From Marispirochaeta aestuarii (GTDB lineage: Bacteria > Spirochaetota > Spirochaetia > JC444 > Marispirochaetaceae): a stretch of 64,000 nt of DNA. Position numbers and translations under genes: made by a program. The stretch is taken from positions 248,001 through 312,000 of the forward strand of contig NZ_MWQY01000001.1 of the NCBI RefSeq assembly GCF_002087085.1, written 5' to 3'. The notes below the pieces were generated by a model. The model was not told where the DNA came from. It made no database searches and saw nothing but the letters and a program-made list of their open reading frames with translations. Of the stretch, positions 8,037-16,664 are shown piece after piece. Each line of letters starts with the position of its first letter. The stretch's first letter is position 1.

Positions 8037-8665
8037 TTTTTCATGAACTCCGGCAGTCCCGCATAAATCCCGCTCAGGAGCTGCCGGAACCGGGGCTCCC
8101 GTGGAATACTGTGGATAAAGAAAACCTTGTTGTCCCGATAGCAGCAGAAGTGCAGCAGCGTATCGATGCCCTCCGTATTCTCGATCAGGGTCCGCATCTT
8201 CGCCTCCAGTCGGGGATTGTCCCATAAAAGAATAAATTCCCCTTCCCTGGTTTGAACTGTGTCGCGCTTCAGTTTATCTATTCCCTTTATGTCCACCCGC
8301 ATTTTAGGGAAGTAGCGTTTGGCAATAATATGACATTCTCCCTGAAGTTCTCTGGAAGAGTATATATGCAGATAGTAGCGGTCGTGGCGGGTTATCAACA
8401 GAGACAGGGGAAGGTAGAGTACGGAATGCCTGGGCAGCAGGGTAAAGGTGCCCTTTGCTTCCTTAAAGGGCGGATCGAGCTGATAGGTAAAATTGTGACC
8501 CAGAGTCCCGCCGATGTTTACATACTCCTTTTCCCCGGGAGAGAGTATCTCTTCCGTGACTGTACCGATCATGCCGCCGATTTCGCGGTTCTTTTTTCTC
8601 CCCTTGTAGTATCCGAGGGTTGTTGCAACGGCCAGAGCGATAAGAAGATAAATAAGTGAGTTCAT
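8033..8665 (-). CDS. Membrane-anchored protein of unknown function
   Basis: A 210-residue protein with one N-terminal membrane helix (residues 2-20, LIYLLIALAVATTLGYY) followed by a basic stop (KGRKKNR) and a soluble domain of about 180 residues, presumably cytoplasmic. I recognise no family. The neighbours give the only clue: its ends overlap the ArsA-like ATPase (8662-8665) and the MIP18-like gene (8033-8036) by 4 nt each, implying equimolar co-translation. It could anchor the ATPase complex at the membrane. Confidence 0.55.
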   Translation of the reverse strand: MNSLIYLLIALAVATTLGYYKGRKKNREIGGMIGTVTEEILSPGEKEYVNIGGTLGHNFTYQLDPPFKEAKGTFTLLPRHSVLYLPLSLLITRHDRYYLHIYSSRELQGECHIIAKRYFPKMRVDIKGIDKLKRDTVQTREGEFILLWDNPRLEAKMRTLIENTEGIDTLLHFCCYRDNKVFFIHSIPREPRFRQLLSGIYAGLPEFMKK

Positions 8666-9591
8666 GCTGAAGGCTCCTGTTGACGTATATGATCGAGGAT
8701 CTTGTCGATGGTAAGGTCTGCAAGATCCTCTGTCCTGTGGATACCCCCCGGAACCGACGCAATCTTGTTGATCGGAAAACTGGCGAAGTGGTTCTCGATT
8801 TCCGGATGGGAATCCTCCACCGAGGGGATCTTGTTAAGACAGACACTGTTGATGGTGATCTGAAGTTTCTGAAGCTCCTGTCTGATTCTCTTGGACTCTT
8901 CCAGGCTCAGGCGGTCATCGTTTATCACCAGAGACATGTAACTCCGTTCCGTAAAGAGCTGATAAAGCTTTTCCAGGCGGTCCGAGATCGACCCCAGCTG
9001 CATGGAGACCTTGTCGTCCTCTTTCTTTGTCGCCCCCTTCAGAACCGATGCTTCCGGATTCAGCCGGGTAAGGGTCTGCCTCTTGCTGAGGATTTTTTCC
9101 CTCATGGATGTGAGCTCCCGTACCCACAGGCGCGTTATTGACGGCATGGCCAGAAACTGCAGGGTCAGGGCCGTTGGCGGAGTGTCAAAAACGAGATACT
9201 CGTATTTATCCTTCCAGGTCTCATATATGTACTCGATGGCCCAGAGGGTCGCATATTCCTGGGTCCCCGGAGAGTATTTTAGAATATTCATATAGGAATC
9301 CAGGTTGATGGAAAGATTGTAGTTATAGTTCGATATCAGCTCGTCCCGGCTTTTCTTCAGATACCTCTGGACCCAGCCCTGGAGATCGATTTCCATGGCG
9401 TCGAGTCCTTTTACTATATTGCGGCGTTCATCCGCCAGGCGTGTATTGAAGATATCGCCCAGGTTATGAGCAGGATCCAGGCTGACGATAAGAACCGTGT
9501 TTCCCAGGCGGTTCAGCTGGTACGAAACCGCCGATGAGATGGTCGATTTACCGACCCCGCCTTTACCGAGAAAAAAAAGCATTCTTCGCAT
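8662..9591 (-). CDS. ArsA/Get3-family ATPase
   Basis: A 309-residue P-loop ATPase with the deviant Walker A FLGKGGVGKST (residues 7-17) and the switch segment VSLDPAHNLGDIF characteristic of ArsA/TRC40/Get3. The second box EYLVFDTPPTALTLQFLAMP matches the family's DTAPTGHTLRLL-type switch II. It has one ATPase domain, so it should act as a homodimer like Get3 rather than the two-domain ArsA. The CxxC zinc motif of Get3 is absent; the single late Cys lies in INSVCLNK. No arsenite pump or regulator is nearby, which argues against arsenic resistance. It may chaperone membrane proteins or metal clusters with its overlapping partners. Confidence 0.85.
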   Translation of the reverse strand: MRRMLFFLGKGGVGKSTISSAVSYQLNRLGNTVLIVSLDPAHNLGDIFNTRLADERRNIVKGLDAMEIDLQGWVQRYLKKSRDELISNYNYNLSINLDSYMNILKYSPGTQEYATLWAIEYIYETWKDKYEYLVFDTPPTALTLQFLAMPSITRLWVRELTSMREKILSKRQTLTRLNPEASVLKGATKKEDDKVSMQLGSISDRLEKLYQLFTERSYMSLVINDDRLSLEESKRIRQELQKLQITINSVCLNKIPSVEDSHPEIENHFASFPINKIASVPGGIHRTEDLADLTIDKILDHIRQQEPSA

Positions 9592-9872
9592 CAGTCCACC
9601 TCCAGCATTCCAAGAAGACTGCCCAATGGGTCCTGGGCCAGGTCGGCACGGGAGATCATCAGTTTTATCTCCTCTTCCATGTAGGGCATCAGTTCAAGGG
9701 CCATTGCCGAGGGGGGAGATGGGAGCCCGACGAAGCTGCCGAAGAGGAGCAGGACAAAGATGTTTTCCATCTCTTTCAGTTCAAACTCAAGCATTCCGGT
9801 AGCCTTGTCGCGGTGGACCTGTACGGCGGTTTCCCAGAATACTCTGAGTCCCCTGGAGATTTTTTCCAGCAT
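9591..9872 (-). CDS. Small protein of unknown function, first gene of ArsA-like operon
   Basis: A 93-residue protein rich in Met, Glu and Leu with a moderately hydrophobic stretch (ENIFVLLLFGSFVGLPSPP, about 35-53) that could be a single membrane helix or a buried core. The flanking amphipathic helices carry many charges. It overlaps the ATPase start by one base. I recognise no family. The consistent coupling suggests it is a subunit or client of the ATPase. Confidence 0.5.
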   Translation of the reverse strand: MLEKISRGLRVFWETAVQVHRDKATGMLEFELKEMENIFVLLLFGSFVGLPSPPSAMALELMPYMEEEIKLMISRADLAQDPLGSLLGMLEVD

Positions 9873-9909
9873 TGTTGTATGGTACTCCTTTTTCTTCCGG
9901 TACGGAATA

Positions 9910-9951
9910 CGGCCTGTGGCCCCCCCGCCTAAGGGGGGAACTCACAGGCCG
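9910..9951. terminator. Strong GC hairpin downstream of cstA
   Basis: Arms CGGCCTGTG (9910-9918) and CACAGGCCG (9943-9951) enclose an inner CCCCCC/GGGGGG stem. It lies just after the cstA stop and before the ArsA-like operon on the same strand. There is no T-run, so termination may be incomplete or the hairpin may protect the 3' end. A further small inverted repeat (TTCCG-GTA-CGGAA) sits beside it near 9895-9907. Confidence 0.55.
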
Positions 9952-9978
9952 CAATCATGGTAAAGTCCGTTTGCCGGC

Positions 9979-11661
9979 TCAGGCGCCGGTCTTTTCCTTG
10001 AAGTTCCTGAAGAACGAGACGATCATGGTGATATTCATGATCAGCATGATCAGGGTAATAAGCCCGACGGTGGTGCCGGTTACCATGCTCTTGACAGTAG
10101 CGCCGGTGGCGAAGTGGCCGGGTATTATAACCAGCTCATACCAGATAAGACCTGCCGTTACGGTTACCCAGAGAAGGATCGCCGGAATCAGCACGATATT
10201 GGTGTATTTTGCGCTCAGCTGCTTGTGTACCCACATGGCGACGGTAAGCATGACAACGGAAGCGATCAGCTGGTTGGCGCCGGAGAAGGCGGGCCACAGA
10301 ACGGTGTAGTTTCCTGTCCATGCAAGTCCGATACCCAGGACAGCGACCACCATGGAGCCGAACCACTTGTTCTGGAAAAGGTTGTAGGCACCGGTGTTCT
10401 TTTCCTTAAGGGGCAGGGCCAGTTCGCCGAGGATATACCGTCCCAGACGGTTTGTGGTGTCAAGGGTAGTCAGGGCGAAGGAGCTTACCCAGATGGAGGC
10501 AAAAAGCTTCATGAAATCCGCGGTAAAGACCGGCATTGCAGAGGCAACCATGGCACCGTAGCTGGAGGTAAAGCGGGGCAGTGCACCGGTGGTCAGTACG
10601 TTTCCTGCTCCCAGGGCCTGGATGCCGAAGGCTGCAATGGAAATTACAACGATGGTGGAAAGGAAACCTTCAGTCAGCATGGCACCGTAACCGACGAAGA
10701 GACTGTCTTTCTCTTCCCGGAGCTGCTTGCTGCTGGTTCCCGAGGCAACCAGGGCGTGGAACCCCGACAGGGCCCCGCAGGCGATTACCAGGGGTACCGT
10801 GGGCCAGAAGGGAGAGGGTTTTCCGCCGATGACCTTTGCGCTGAATTCTGTAAAGAGGGGAACGGAATCGAAGTTCTTTACCGCGATAACTGCGGCGACT
10901 CCCCCTGCGAGCAGTCCGAAATAGAGCAGGAAGCTGTTCAGGTAGTCCCGGGGCTGCAGCAGGATATTAACCGGCAGCGCGGCTGCAATGAAGATGTAAA
11001 CCAGAATTACCAGGAACCAGGTGTCCTTGCTGGCGGGGATCCCTACATTGCGTCCGATCATGAAGGCGGCAACCAGCAGAACAAGGCCGATAATCGTGCT
11101 GACGGAAAAGGGAAGTTTTGTCCGGTACAGCAGTATTCCCAGAACGATCGCTGCGGCACAGAAAAGGAAGAAGGTGGAGGCAACAGCTCCGTCTCCTGCA
11201 AACTGCCCTGCAACGATGTCTCCGAAGGCTGCAACGATCAGGATGCAGAGGAAGAGGATGAACCAGCCGAAGGATTTGCCGGCTTTTTTGCCGATCAGGT
11301 CCTGGGCCACAAACTGGACAGACCGCCCGTCATAGCGTACAGACGCGGTCAGGGCGAGATAGTCATGGATGGCCCCGATAAAGATATTACCGAACCAGAT
11401 CCACAGAAGACCCGGCAGCCATCCCCAGGCAACGGCCAGGGCCGGTCCGACGATGGGGCCCGCTCCGGCGATCGAGGCGAAGTGGTGACCGAAGAGCACG
11501 AATTTGCTCGTCGGAATGTAATCCACTCCGTCGGAAAGACGCTTCGATGGTGCGTCCGCCGCCTCGTGCGATTTTATCAGGTTCAGCTGCAGTTTTTTTC
11601 CGTAGACGAAGTAGAAGACCAGATAAATCGCCAGTGCAACAAGAATAATTAATGTTGACAT
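9979..11661 (-). CDS. cstA: Carbon starvation protein CstA family, peptide/pyruvate transporter
   Basis: An inner-membrane protein of 560 residues with at least 14 hydrophobic segments. The signature near the N-terminus is complete: DGVDYIPTSKFVLFGHHFAS then IAGAGPIVGPALA, and FIGAIHDYLALTASVRYDGRS. CstA proteins were described as peptide transporters induced in carbon starvation, and relatives (BtsT) import pyruvate. It is shorter than E. coli CstA (about 700) but in the usual range for many phyla. GGAGGAG precedes the ATG. A promoter-like element is visible upstream, and the gene is a single transcription unit. Confidence 0.9.
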   Translation of the reverse strand: MSTLIILVALAIYLVFYFVYGKKLQLNLIKSHEAADAPSKRLSDGVDYIPTSKFVLFGHHFASIAGAGPIVGPALAVAWGWLPGLLWIWFGNIFIGAIHDYLALTASVRYDGRSVQFVAQDLIGKKAGKSFGWFILFLCILIVAAFGDIVAGQFAGDGAVASTFFLFCAAAIVLGILLYRTKLPFSVSTIIGLVLLVAAFMIGRNVGIPASKDTWFLVILVYIFIAAALPVNILLQPRDYLNSFLLYFGLLAGGVAAVIAVKNFDSVPLFTEFSAKVIGGKPSPFWPTVPLVIACGALSGFHALVASGTSSKQLREEKDSLFVGYGAMLTEGFLSTIVVISIAAFGIQALGAGNVLTTGALPRFTSSYGAMVASAMPVFTADFMKLFASIWVSSFALTTLDTTNRLGRYILGELALPLKEKNTGAYNLFQNKWFGSMVVAVLGIGLAWTGNYTVLWPAFSGANQLIASVVMLTVAMWVHKQLSAKYTNIVLIPAILLWVTVTAGLIWYELVIIPGHFATGATVKSMVTGTTVGLITLIMLIMNITMIVSFFRNFKEKTGA

Positions 11662-11699
11662 AGCTCCTCCTTGAAGGTGTTTTTGTTAAATCTGTCTTT

Positions 11700-11743
11700 A
11701 TCCTACGCCCGTTTCGCCGACTGCGCAAATATTTTTTTGCGTA
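11700..11743 (-). promoter_or_regulatory. Probable cstA promoter with overlapping dyad
   Basis: On the minus strand, TTGCGC (11728-11723) and TAGGAT (11705-11700) are separated by 17 bp, a plausible sigma-70 promoter. A dyad, TACGCAAA-N6-TTTGCGCA (11743-11722), overlaps the -35 and may be an operator. Reads are by eye only. Confidence 0.45.
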
Positions 11744-11764
11744 TAGTTCTCATTTTTATCCCTG

Positions 11765-11808
11765 GACCTGCAAAATTTAATTAATACTGTATAAACTAAT
11801 TGCAGGTC
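11765..11808. repeat. 9-bp inverted repeat with AT-rich loop
   Basis: GACCTGCAA (11765-11773) and TTGCAGGTC (11800-11808) are perfect complements separated by 26 AT-rich bases. It sits downstream of the lipoprotein gene and upstream of the cstA promoter, so it could be the lipoprotein operon terminator or part of cstA control. Confidence 0.45.
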
Positions 11809-11825
11809 ATGCATGAGGCTGCCCC

Positions 11826-12680
11826 TCAGTCTTCAACCGCCAGCACCGAGAGCACCCTGGGGGCGTCCCGGGATTCCGCGGCATAAAGCCTGTACTTCGC
11901 ATCATTACCGAAGCGGAAGGACCCCTCGGCCATGATAAAGCGCCATCCCTCCTGATTGATACTCCTGCTATCCGAAACGACCGCATCGGCAAGGGTCCCG
12001 TCGGAATAGAGCTCGAGGTCGACGGAGGATTCACTGCGGGTCATATCGAAGACAAATAAATACATATCCTTCATGCCGTTTTCAGCCTTAAGCTCCCCCG
12101 CCTCGCTGGCGTTGGCGGCAACCAGAGGAAGCAGCTCCTCGAAATTCGCGTCTTCCAGGTACGACAGGGCGGGAAGCTGGTCCTTCTCTACGAAAAAGAA
12201 GCGGATTCTGTCGAAATTACCGTAGACGGGAGCCGCAGCGGAGGAAAGTATGAGGATACCCTCATCCTGCAGCAGGTATTCCGCGGCCCAGGACCAGTAC
12301 ATCTCCCGGCCCAGGGGATCCGCGAGGCGCAGCAGACCCGAGGTTTTCCGGAACAGGGGATCATCCCCCAGGGGCGTATCCTCTTCTATGGCCACATTAC
12401 CGAGGCCGAATCCCCGGATGTCCGTTTCTCCTTCGATTAACAGGGGCTTGTCGAACAGGACGGTCCCGTCAAGGGGGGCTTCCGGATTCCTGAGGCTTCC
12501 GTAGACGGCGGTAACCACGGCGGCCAGATCGGGACGGGCGTCTGCCAGGCGCAGGGGGACCTCTGCGGGCGCTTGTACCGCGGAAGTCGAGGTGCCGGGA
12601 GCGCTGCCGCTTGTGGCGCAGGAAAAGAGCAGGCTGAGGGCAAGCAGGACGGCAAAGGGGGTAGAGAGTATTCGAATCAT
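11826..12680 (-). CDS. Lipoprotein of unknown function
   Basis: A 284-residue protein with a lipoprotein signal peptide: hydrophobic LALSLLFSCA places the lipid-bearing Cys at about residue 21. A low-complexity Ser/Thr/Ala/Pro linker follows (about 23-42), then a globular domain of about 240 residues that I do not recognise. Its ATG overlaps the TGA of the upstream exported protein (ATGA, 12677-12680), so the two are co-translated and probably work together in the envelope. Confidence 0.65.
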   Translation of the reverse strand: MIRILSTPFAVLLALSLLFSCATSGSAPGTSTSAVQAPAEVPLRLADARPDLAAVVTAVYGSLRNPEAPLDGTVLFDKPLLIEGETDIRGFGLGNVAIEEDTPLGDDPLFRKTSGLLRLADPLGREMYWSWAAEYLLQDEGILILSSAAAPVYGNFDRIRFFFVEKDQLPALSYLEDANFEELLPLVAANASEAGELKAENGMKDMYLFVFDMTRSESSVDLELYSDGTLADAVVSDSRSINQEGWRFIMAEGSFRFGNDAKYRLYAAESRDAPRVLSVLAVED

Positions 12681-14329
12681 TGTTTTCCTCCGGCAATACG
12701 GCTGGCGTTCCCGGGCAGTTCCGTGGTTTCCGGACGCTCCCCGAGAAAGGAGTTCGTCACAACCTGATAGTTCAGCCCGGTGTATTTTTCCATTATCTCT
12801 TCAGAGTAGGCGGCCCCTTTACCGGTAAGAATTCCCGCCGCTTTCTTCCCCGGCTCAAGGCTCCGTCCCATGCGGCTGCCGTAGACGCGGGCGGCGGCAT
12901 AGCGGGCAAAGTCGTCTCCGTAGCCTCTGGCCGCGGCTTTGCTGCTCATCTCCGCAGCCTCCCGGGCCGCAACCCTGCTGATAACCGCAGTACCCAGGGC
13001 ATCACCGGCTTTGCCGCCGACGATATCCAGTACCGAAGCCTTGGTTCCGGCGTAGAGGGACTGTACGGGGTCTCCGCTGCCGTGGAGGTATTCAGCCGAG
13101 GCGGCGCCGACAAACCTGGCACCCTTTTCGACCCCCTCCATGGTAGCCAGGGCCACCGATCCGGCGGCCAGTACGCTGGCAGTCGCGGGATTACTGTACC
13201 CGACAACCAGAAGCAGGGCTTTGGTTGCGTCGGGAACGATCTCCGCCACATCGATGACCGTTTCGGTGTATTCTCCCGCAAAGTTGTAGAACTCGTCATC
13301 GATTTTGTTCTGTCGGGCCTGCTGATCCTCCCGGAGCCGGTAGCGATAGCGCATCTCCTCCACGAGTTCTTCCCGGGCGGAGGCCTCGATGTTGCTGCGT
13401 TTGACATAACTGTTCAGTTTGGACAGGAGTTCCGCCTGCCGGTCGGTGTTGCTGTCCATGTAGGCCCGGTCGATGGAGAGAAAATAGTGAACCAGTCCCC
13501 GTTCCTCTCTGGAGAGCTCATCCTTCAGGCTTTCGTAAAACTCCCAGCTGGTGGATGCGGCAATTACCAGGTCCATATCGATTTTGACGGGAGGCGGTCC
13601 GCCGTATTCCAGGACCGCGCCGTGAATAAAGGGCAGGGATCTGGAAACCAGTTCCGACATGATCAGGACCATATTCTCCGCCACGGGGCCGCTGTTCACG
13701 GCGACGAAGGATTTCTCGCCCTTGTATCTGTCCAGGGAAAAAACCTCCGAAGCGATCTGCTTCCCGTCCATGTACAGGTCGACCGTAAGATCAAGGTCCA
13801 CCCGGATGGTCTGGAGGACTATATCCGCCATGACAAATTTGTACTCGAAGCCCGAGAGGGAGGGAACTACCGCGAAGCCCCGCTGCGGAACAGCCCCGGA
13901 ATAGACTATCTGTACGGGACCCACATAGCGTTCCAGGTGGGCCTTCAGGGTCCCGGTGAGTCCCCGGCCCAGAAAGAATGCATAGGTCCGAAGGGATGCC
14001 CCAAGACCCCGCGGCCCGGAGGTATCCACGTATTCCGCCTGCTCCGGGGTCATGACCAGGCTGATCTGTGTTCCCGCTGCTTTGAGGGAGAGGGGGCGGA
14101 CGTGGATGCTATCGAAGGGGGATACTACCTTCCATCCGCCGTCCAGGGCACCCGCGGGAACGCTGTTGCGCAGCAGCCCCTGGGCTGCGGCAATCTCCTG
14201 TGAGTCTGCCCCCCTGGCTGTGCCGATGGTTTCTATCTTCTGGTCCAGTACCTCCCCGGTGGTCTGACCTGTCAGGGGCAGAACCAGAAATGCAAGTACC
14301 AGAACCGGGATGACTGATTTGTGCATCAT
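12677..14329 (-). CDS. Large exported protein of unknown function
   Basis: The start at 14329 is chosen because GGAGG lies 7 nt upstream and the sequence opens with a clear signal peptide (MMHKSVIPVLVLAFLVLPL, cleavage near GQT); the frame is open 16 codons further but without such signals. The 550-residue product has a beta-rich first half, a charged helical stretch (about 270-350, with many Glu/Arg and RYRLREDQQARQ) and an Ala/Gly-rich region with weak hydrophobicity (about 365-440). I know no matching family. It is the first gene of a two-gene operon with a lipoprotein. Confidence 0.6.
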   Translation of the reverse strand: MMHKSVIPVLVLAFLVLPLTGQTTGEVLDQKIETIGTARGADSQEIAAAQGLLRNSVPAGALDGGWKVVSPFDSIHVRPLSLKAAGTQISLVMTPEQAEYVDTSGPRGLGASLRTYAFFLGRGLTGTLKAHLERYVGPVQIVYSGAVPQRGFAVVPSLSGFEYKFVMADIVLQTIRVDLDLTVDLYMDGKQIASEVFSLDRYKGEKSFVAVNSGPVAENMVLIMSELVSRSLPFIHGAVLEYGGPPPVKIDMDLVIAASTSWEFYESLKDELSREERGLVHYFLSIDRAYMDSNTDRQAELLSKLNSYVKRSNIEASAREELVEEMRYRYRLREDQQARQNKIDDEFYNFAGEYTETVIDVAEIVPDATKALLLVVGYSNPATASVLAAGSVALATMEGVEKGARFVGAASAEYLHGSGDPVQSLYAGTKASVLDIVGGKAGDALGTAVISRVAAREAAEMSSKAAARGYGDDFARYAAARVYGSRMGRSLEPGKKAAGILTGKGAAYSEEIMEKYTGLNYQVVTNSFLGERPETTELPGNASRIAGGKQ

Positions 14330-14501
14330 ATATACGCCTCCGAATGTTTTTTTGGTAAATTCCGGGCTTCGTACCATCCTAAGGAAGATGCAGGCAAAAT
14401 CAAGGAACAGAAACCTTACGGTTTCATTACAAAAAGGTTACAAACTCTCCTTGTTCCCCGTCTGTGCCTGTGATAGTCTGGAAAAACCGGATTTTTACAC
14501 C

Positions 14502-16664
14502 ATGAAAAAAATGCAGACACCGGAAGCCGCTGATCATTCCATTTCCGAAGAATCCCCCGATGCTTTTTGTCCTGTAACAGGACTGCCCGTTACCTTTATG
14601 AAAGACTGGGTGTACGAAACCGGCGATGGCCACTACCGGGGAGAGATCCGCATGGTGGGCCGCAATATCGGTATATACAAATCCATCGGACGTCCCCGGG
14701 AGGAGGATGCCGACGGAACGACCCGGCTGGTGCGGCAGTTTCTGGATGTCTTTCTCGACCCCCGGGAGGATTTTTACGCCCTTTTTGACTATTCCGAGCT
14801 GATTCCTCCCCCCATCCGCAATCGAAACGAGGTGCTAAGCAATCTGCGGGAATTACTGCCCCGGCTCAGGCTGGTGGTTTTCTACGGCATGAGAGGCCCC
14901 ATGCGGGGAATTGTACGCCTGGCTGTGGCAATCTCCGGACTATCCGAGAAGATCTTCATATGCCGGGACTATGAATCGGCCCTGAAGGTCGTCCGGGTAG
15001 ATATGGAACGCCGGGGAATTCGCAATCCCTGGGTGCCCGGGAGTCCAGGGCGTCTGGACGAACTGCTTGAACTGATGGGCGAGATCGTCTGGAACCGGAA
15101 CTACGGCGTCCATATCCCCCGCATCGACGATGGGGACCCCCTGGCGGAGCTCTTCGGTGCGGTAAACGCCATGAGGGGCGACCTGCAGGAACTGTCCCGG
15201 GAGAACAGCAAGAAGCAGCAGCGCCTGGAGCACGCCAATAAAATCAAGGACGATTTTATCGATACCATGTCCCACGAGGTACGTACCCCCTTGAACGGTA
15301 TTCTGGGGGCTCTTCAGATGCTGGAAAACTGCGAAGAGAGGGAACGAAAACGCTACCTGGGTATCCTGAAAGATTCGGCCCGGGACCTCCTTTCGATGGT
15401 CAATGATCTTCTGGATGTCTCCAGACTGGAACGGGGACGAATACCCATCAATCCTGAATCCGTCGATCTGGCAGATCTCGCGGAGCGTTCGGCGGAGGCA
15501 GTTATGCCCCGCTGCAGTCTGAAGGGACTTGCTCTGGATGTGGAGATCGATCCCGCTCTGCCCCGGTCCGTTGCGGCCGATCCGCTGCGCCTCAGGCAGG
15601 TTTTCGACAACCTGCTGGCCAACGCCGTCGGCTATACCGCAGAGGGAGGGATTGTTTTTTCTCTCAACCTTGTCTCCCCGGGGGATTCCTCTGTCCGGGT
15701 TCGTTTTATGGTCCGGGATACGGGAATCGGGATACCTGCGGATCAACACGAGCGGATATTCCAGCGCTTCGAGCGGGTGGAGGAGTCCCGTTCCGGAACA
15801 GGCTCCGGCAGCGGACTGGGGCTTGCCATAAGCCGGGAGATCGTACGCCTCATGGGGGGAGATATCTTCCTGGAAAGCGAGCCTGGAATCGGGAGTATCT
15901 TCGGCTTCGATCTGGATTTTCCCCTTCTCGATACAGCGCCTGCAGAGGCATCCGGAGATTCCGGAAAGAAAAGCTTTCCCCTGAAGGTCCTGGTGACCGA
16001 TGACAACGAGACCAACCGGATTATTCTCTCCGCCATGCTCAAAGAGCTCGGCTGCACCGTGACCCTGGCCTCCTCCGGGGAGGAAGCCCTGACTCTTCTT
16101 GAGAGCGAGGTGTTCGACGCCCTGTTTCTGGACTGCCGAATGCCCGGCCTTGACGGCCTCGAGACGACGAGGAGGATACGGTCCCGGAACCACGGGGGCG
16201 GGGATATCCCTGTTATAGCCGCAACCGCCTGCGCCTCTGAGACCCGACGGGGAGAGATCCTTGAGGCCGGAATGGACGCCATCCTGGAAAAACCGCTAAG
16301 GATGGGGGAGCTGAAAAGCATTCTCGAAAGCTTTTTCGAGGCTCAGGATTTCGGGGCAGCGACTTCTTCGGAAGAGAGCTTTGATATTTCGGAGATTATT
16401 CAGCGCCGGGGAGGGGAGATACTGCAGGAGGACATCCCCGCCCTTAACAGGGCCTGCGGCGAAGGCCGGAGCGCCGAAGCCGCTGACCTGGCCCACAAAC
16501 TCGCCGGCTTCTGTTCCGATGCGGGTGCCTGTGAGGCCGCTGATCTGGCCCGGGAAATTGAAACAGCCGGGGAGGGCGGAAACCCGGTATCCCTGGTGGT
16601 GCTGGCAGACCGTTTTTCCCGGGAGTTTTTTCGCTGGTTTCACGAAAATACGGAGGGAGACTAG
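14502..16664 (+). CDS. Hybrid sensor histidine kinase (HisKA-HATPase-REC-HPt)
   Basis: A 720-residue kinase from the ATG at 14502; in-frame ATGs at 14388 and 14310 are possible but extend across the divergent promoter region. Residues 1-250 form a sensor region I do not recognise, with no membrane helix, so it is probably cytoplasmic. A coiled linker leads to HisKA (DTMSHEVRTPLNGILGALQ, phospho-His) and a HATPase with N box NLLANAV, RDTGIGIP and GSGLGLAI. A receiver follows (VTDDNETNR, phospho-Asp in LFLDCRMPGLDG), then an HPt domain with ADLAHKLAGFC (His). It overlaps the next gene, an OmpR-type regulator, by one base, so the phosphorelay partner is probably that protein. Confidence 0.9.
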   Translation: MKKMQTPEAADHSISEESPDAFCPVTGLPVTFMKDWVYETGDGHYRGEIRMVGRNIGIYKSIGRPREEDADGTTRLVRQFLDVFLDPREDFYALFDYSELIPPPIRNRNEVLSNLRELLPRLRLVVFYGMRGPMRGIVRLAVAISGLSEKIFICRDYESALKVVRVDMERRGIRNPWVPGSPGRLDELLELMGEIVWNRNYGVHIPRIDDGDPLAELFGAVNAMRGDLQELSRENSKKQQRLEHANKIKDDFIDTMSHEVRTPLNGILGALQMLENCEERERKRYLGILKDSARDLLSMVNDLLDVSRLERGRIPINPESVDLADLAERSAEAVMPRCSLKGLALDVEIDPALPRSVAADPLRLRQVFDNLLANAVGYTAEGGIVFSLNLVSPGDSSVRVRFMVRDTGIGIPADQHERIFQRFERVEESRSGTGSGSGLGLAISREIVRLMGGDIFLESEPGIGSIFGFDLDFPLLDTAPAEASGDSGKKSFPLKVLVTDDNETNRIILSAMLKELGCTVTLASSGEEALTLLESEVFDALFLDCRMPGLDGLETTRRIRSRNHGGGDIPVIAATACASETRRGEILEAGMDAILEKPLRMGELKSILESFFEAQDFGAATSSEESFDISEIIQRRGGEILQEDIPALNRACGEGRSAEAADLAHKLAGFCSDAGACEAADLAREIETAGEGGNPVSLVVLADRFSREFFRWFHENTEGD

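Noticed and set aside
8662-9591. Arsenic resistance operon
   Set aside because: Only an ArsA-like ATPase is present; no ArsB/Acr3, ArsC, ArsD or ArsR, and the partners are unrelated.
10114-11652. Long plus-strand frame opposite cstA (512 codons)
   Set aside because: It is antisense to a clear CstA protein and is a Gly/Asp/Glu-rich shadow typical of GC-rich genes.
12680-14203. Plus-strand frame (507 codons) opposite the exported protein
   Set aside because: The minus-strand frame has a ribosome site, signal peptide and operon overlap; this one has none.
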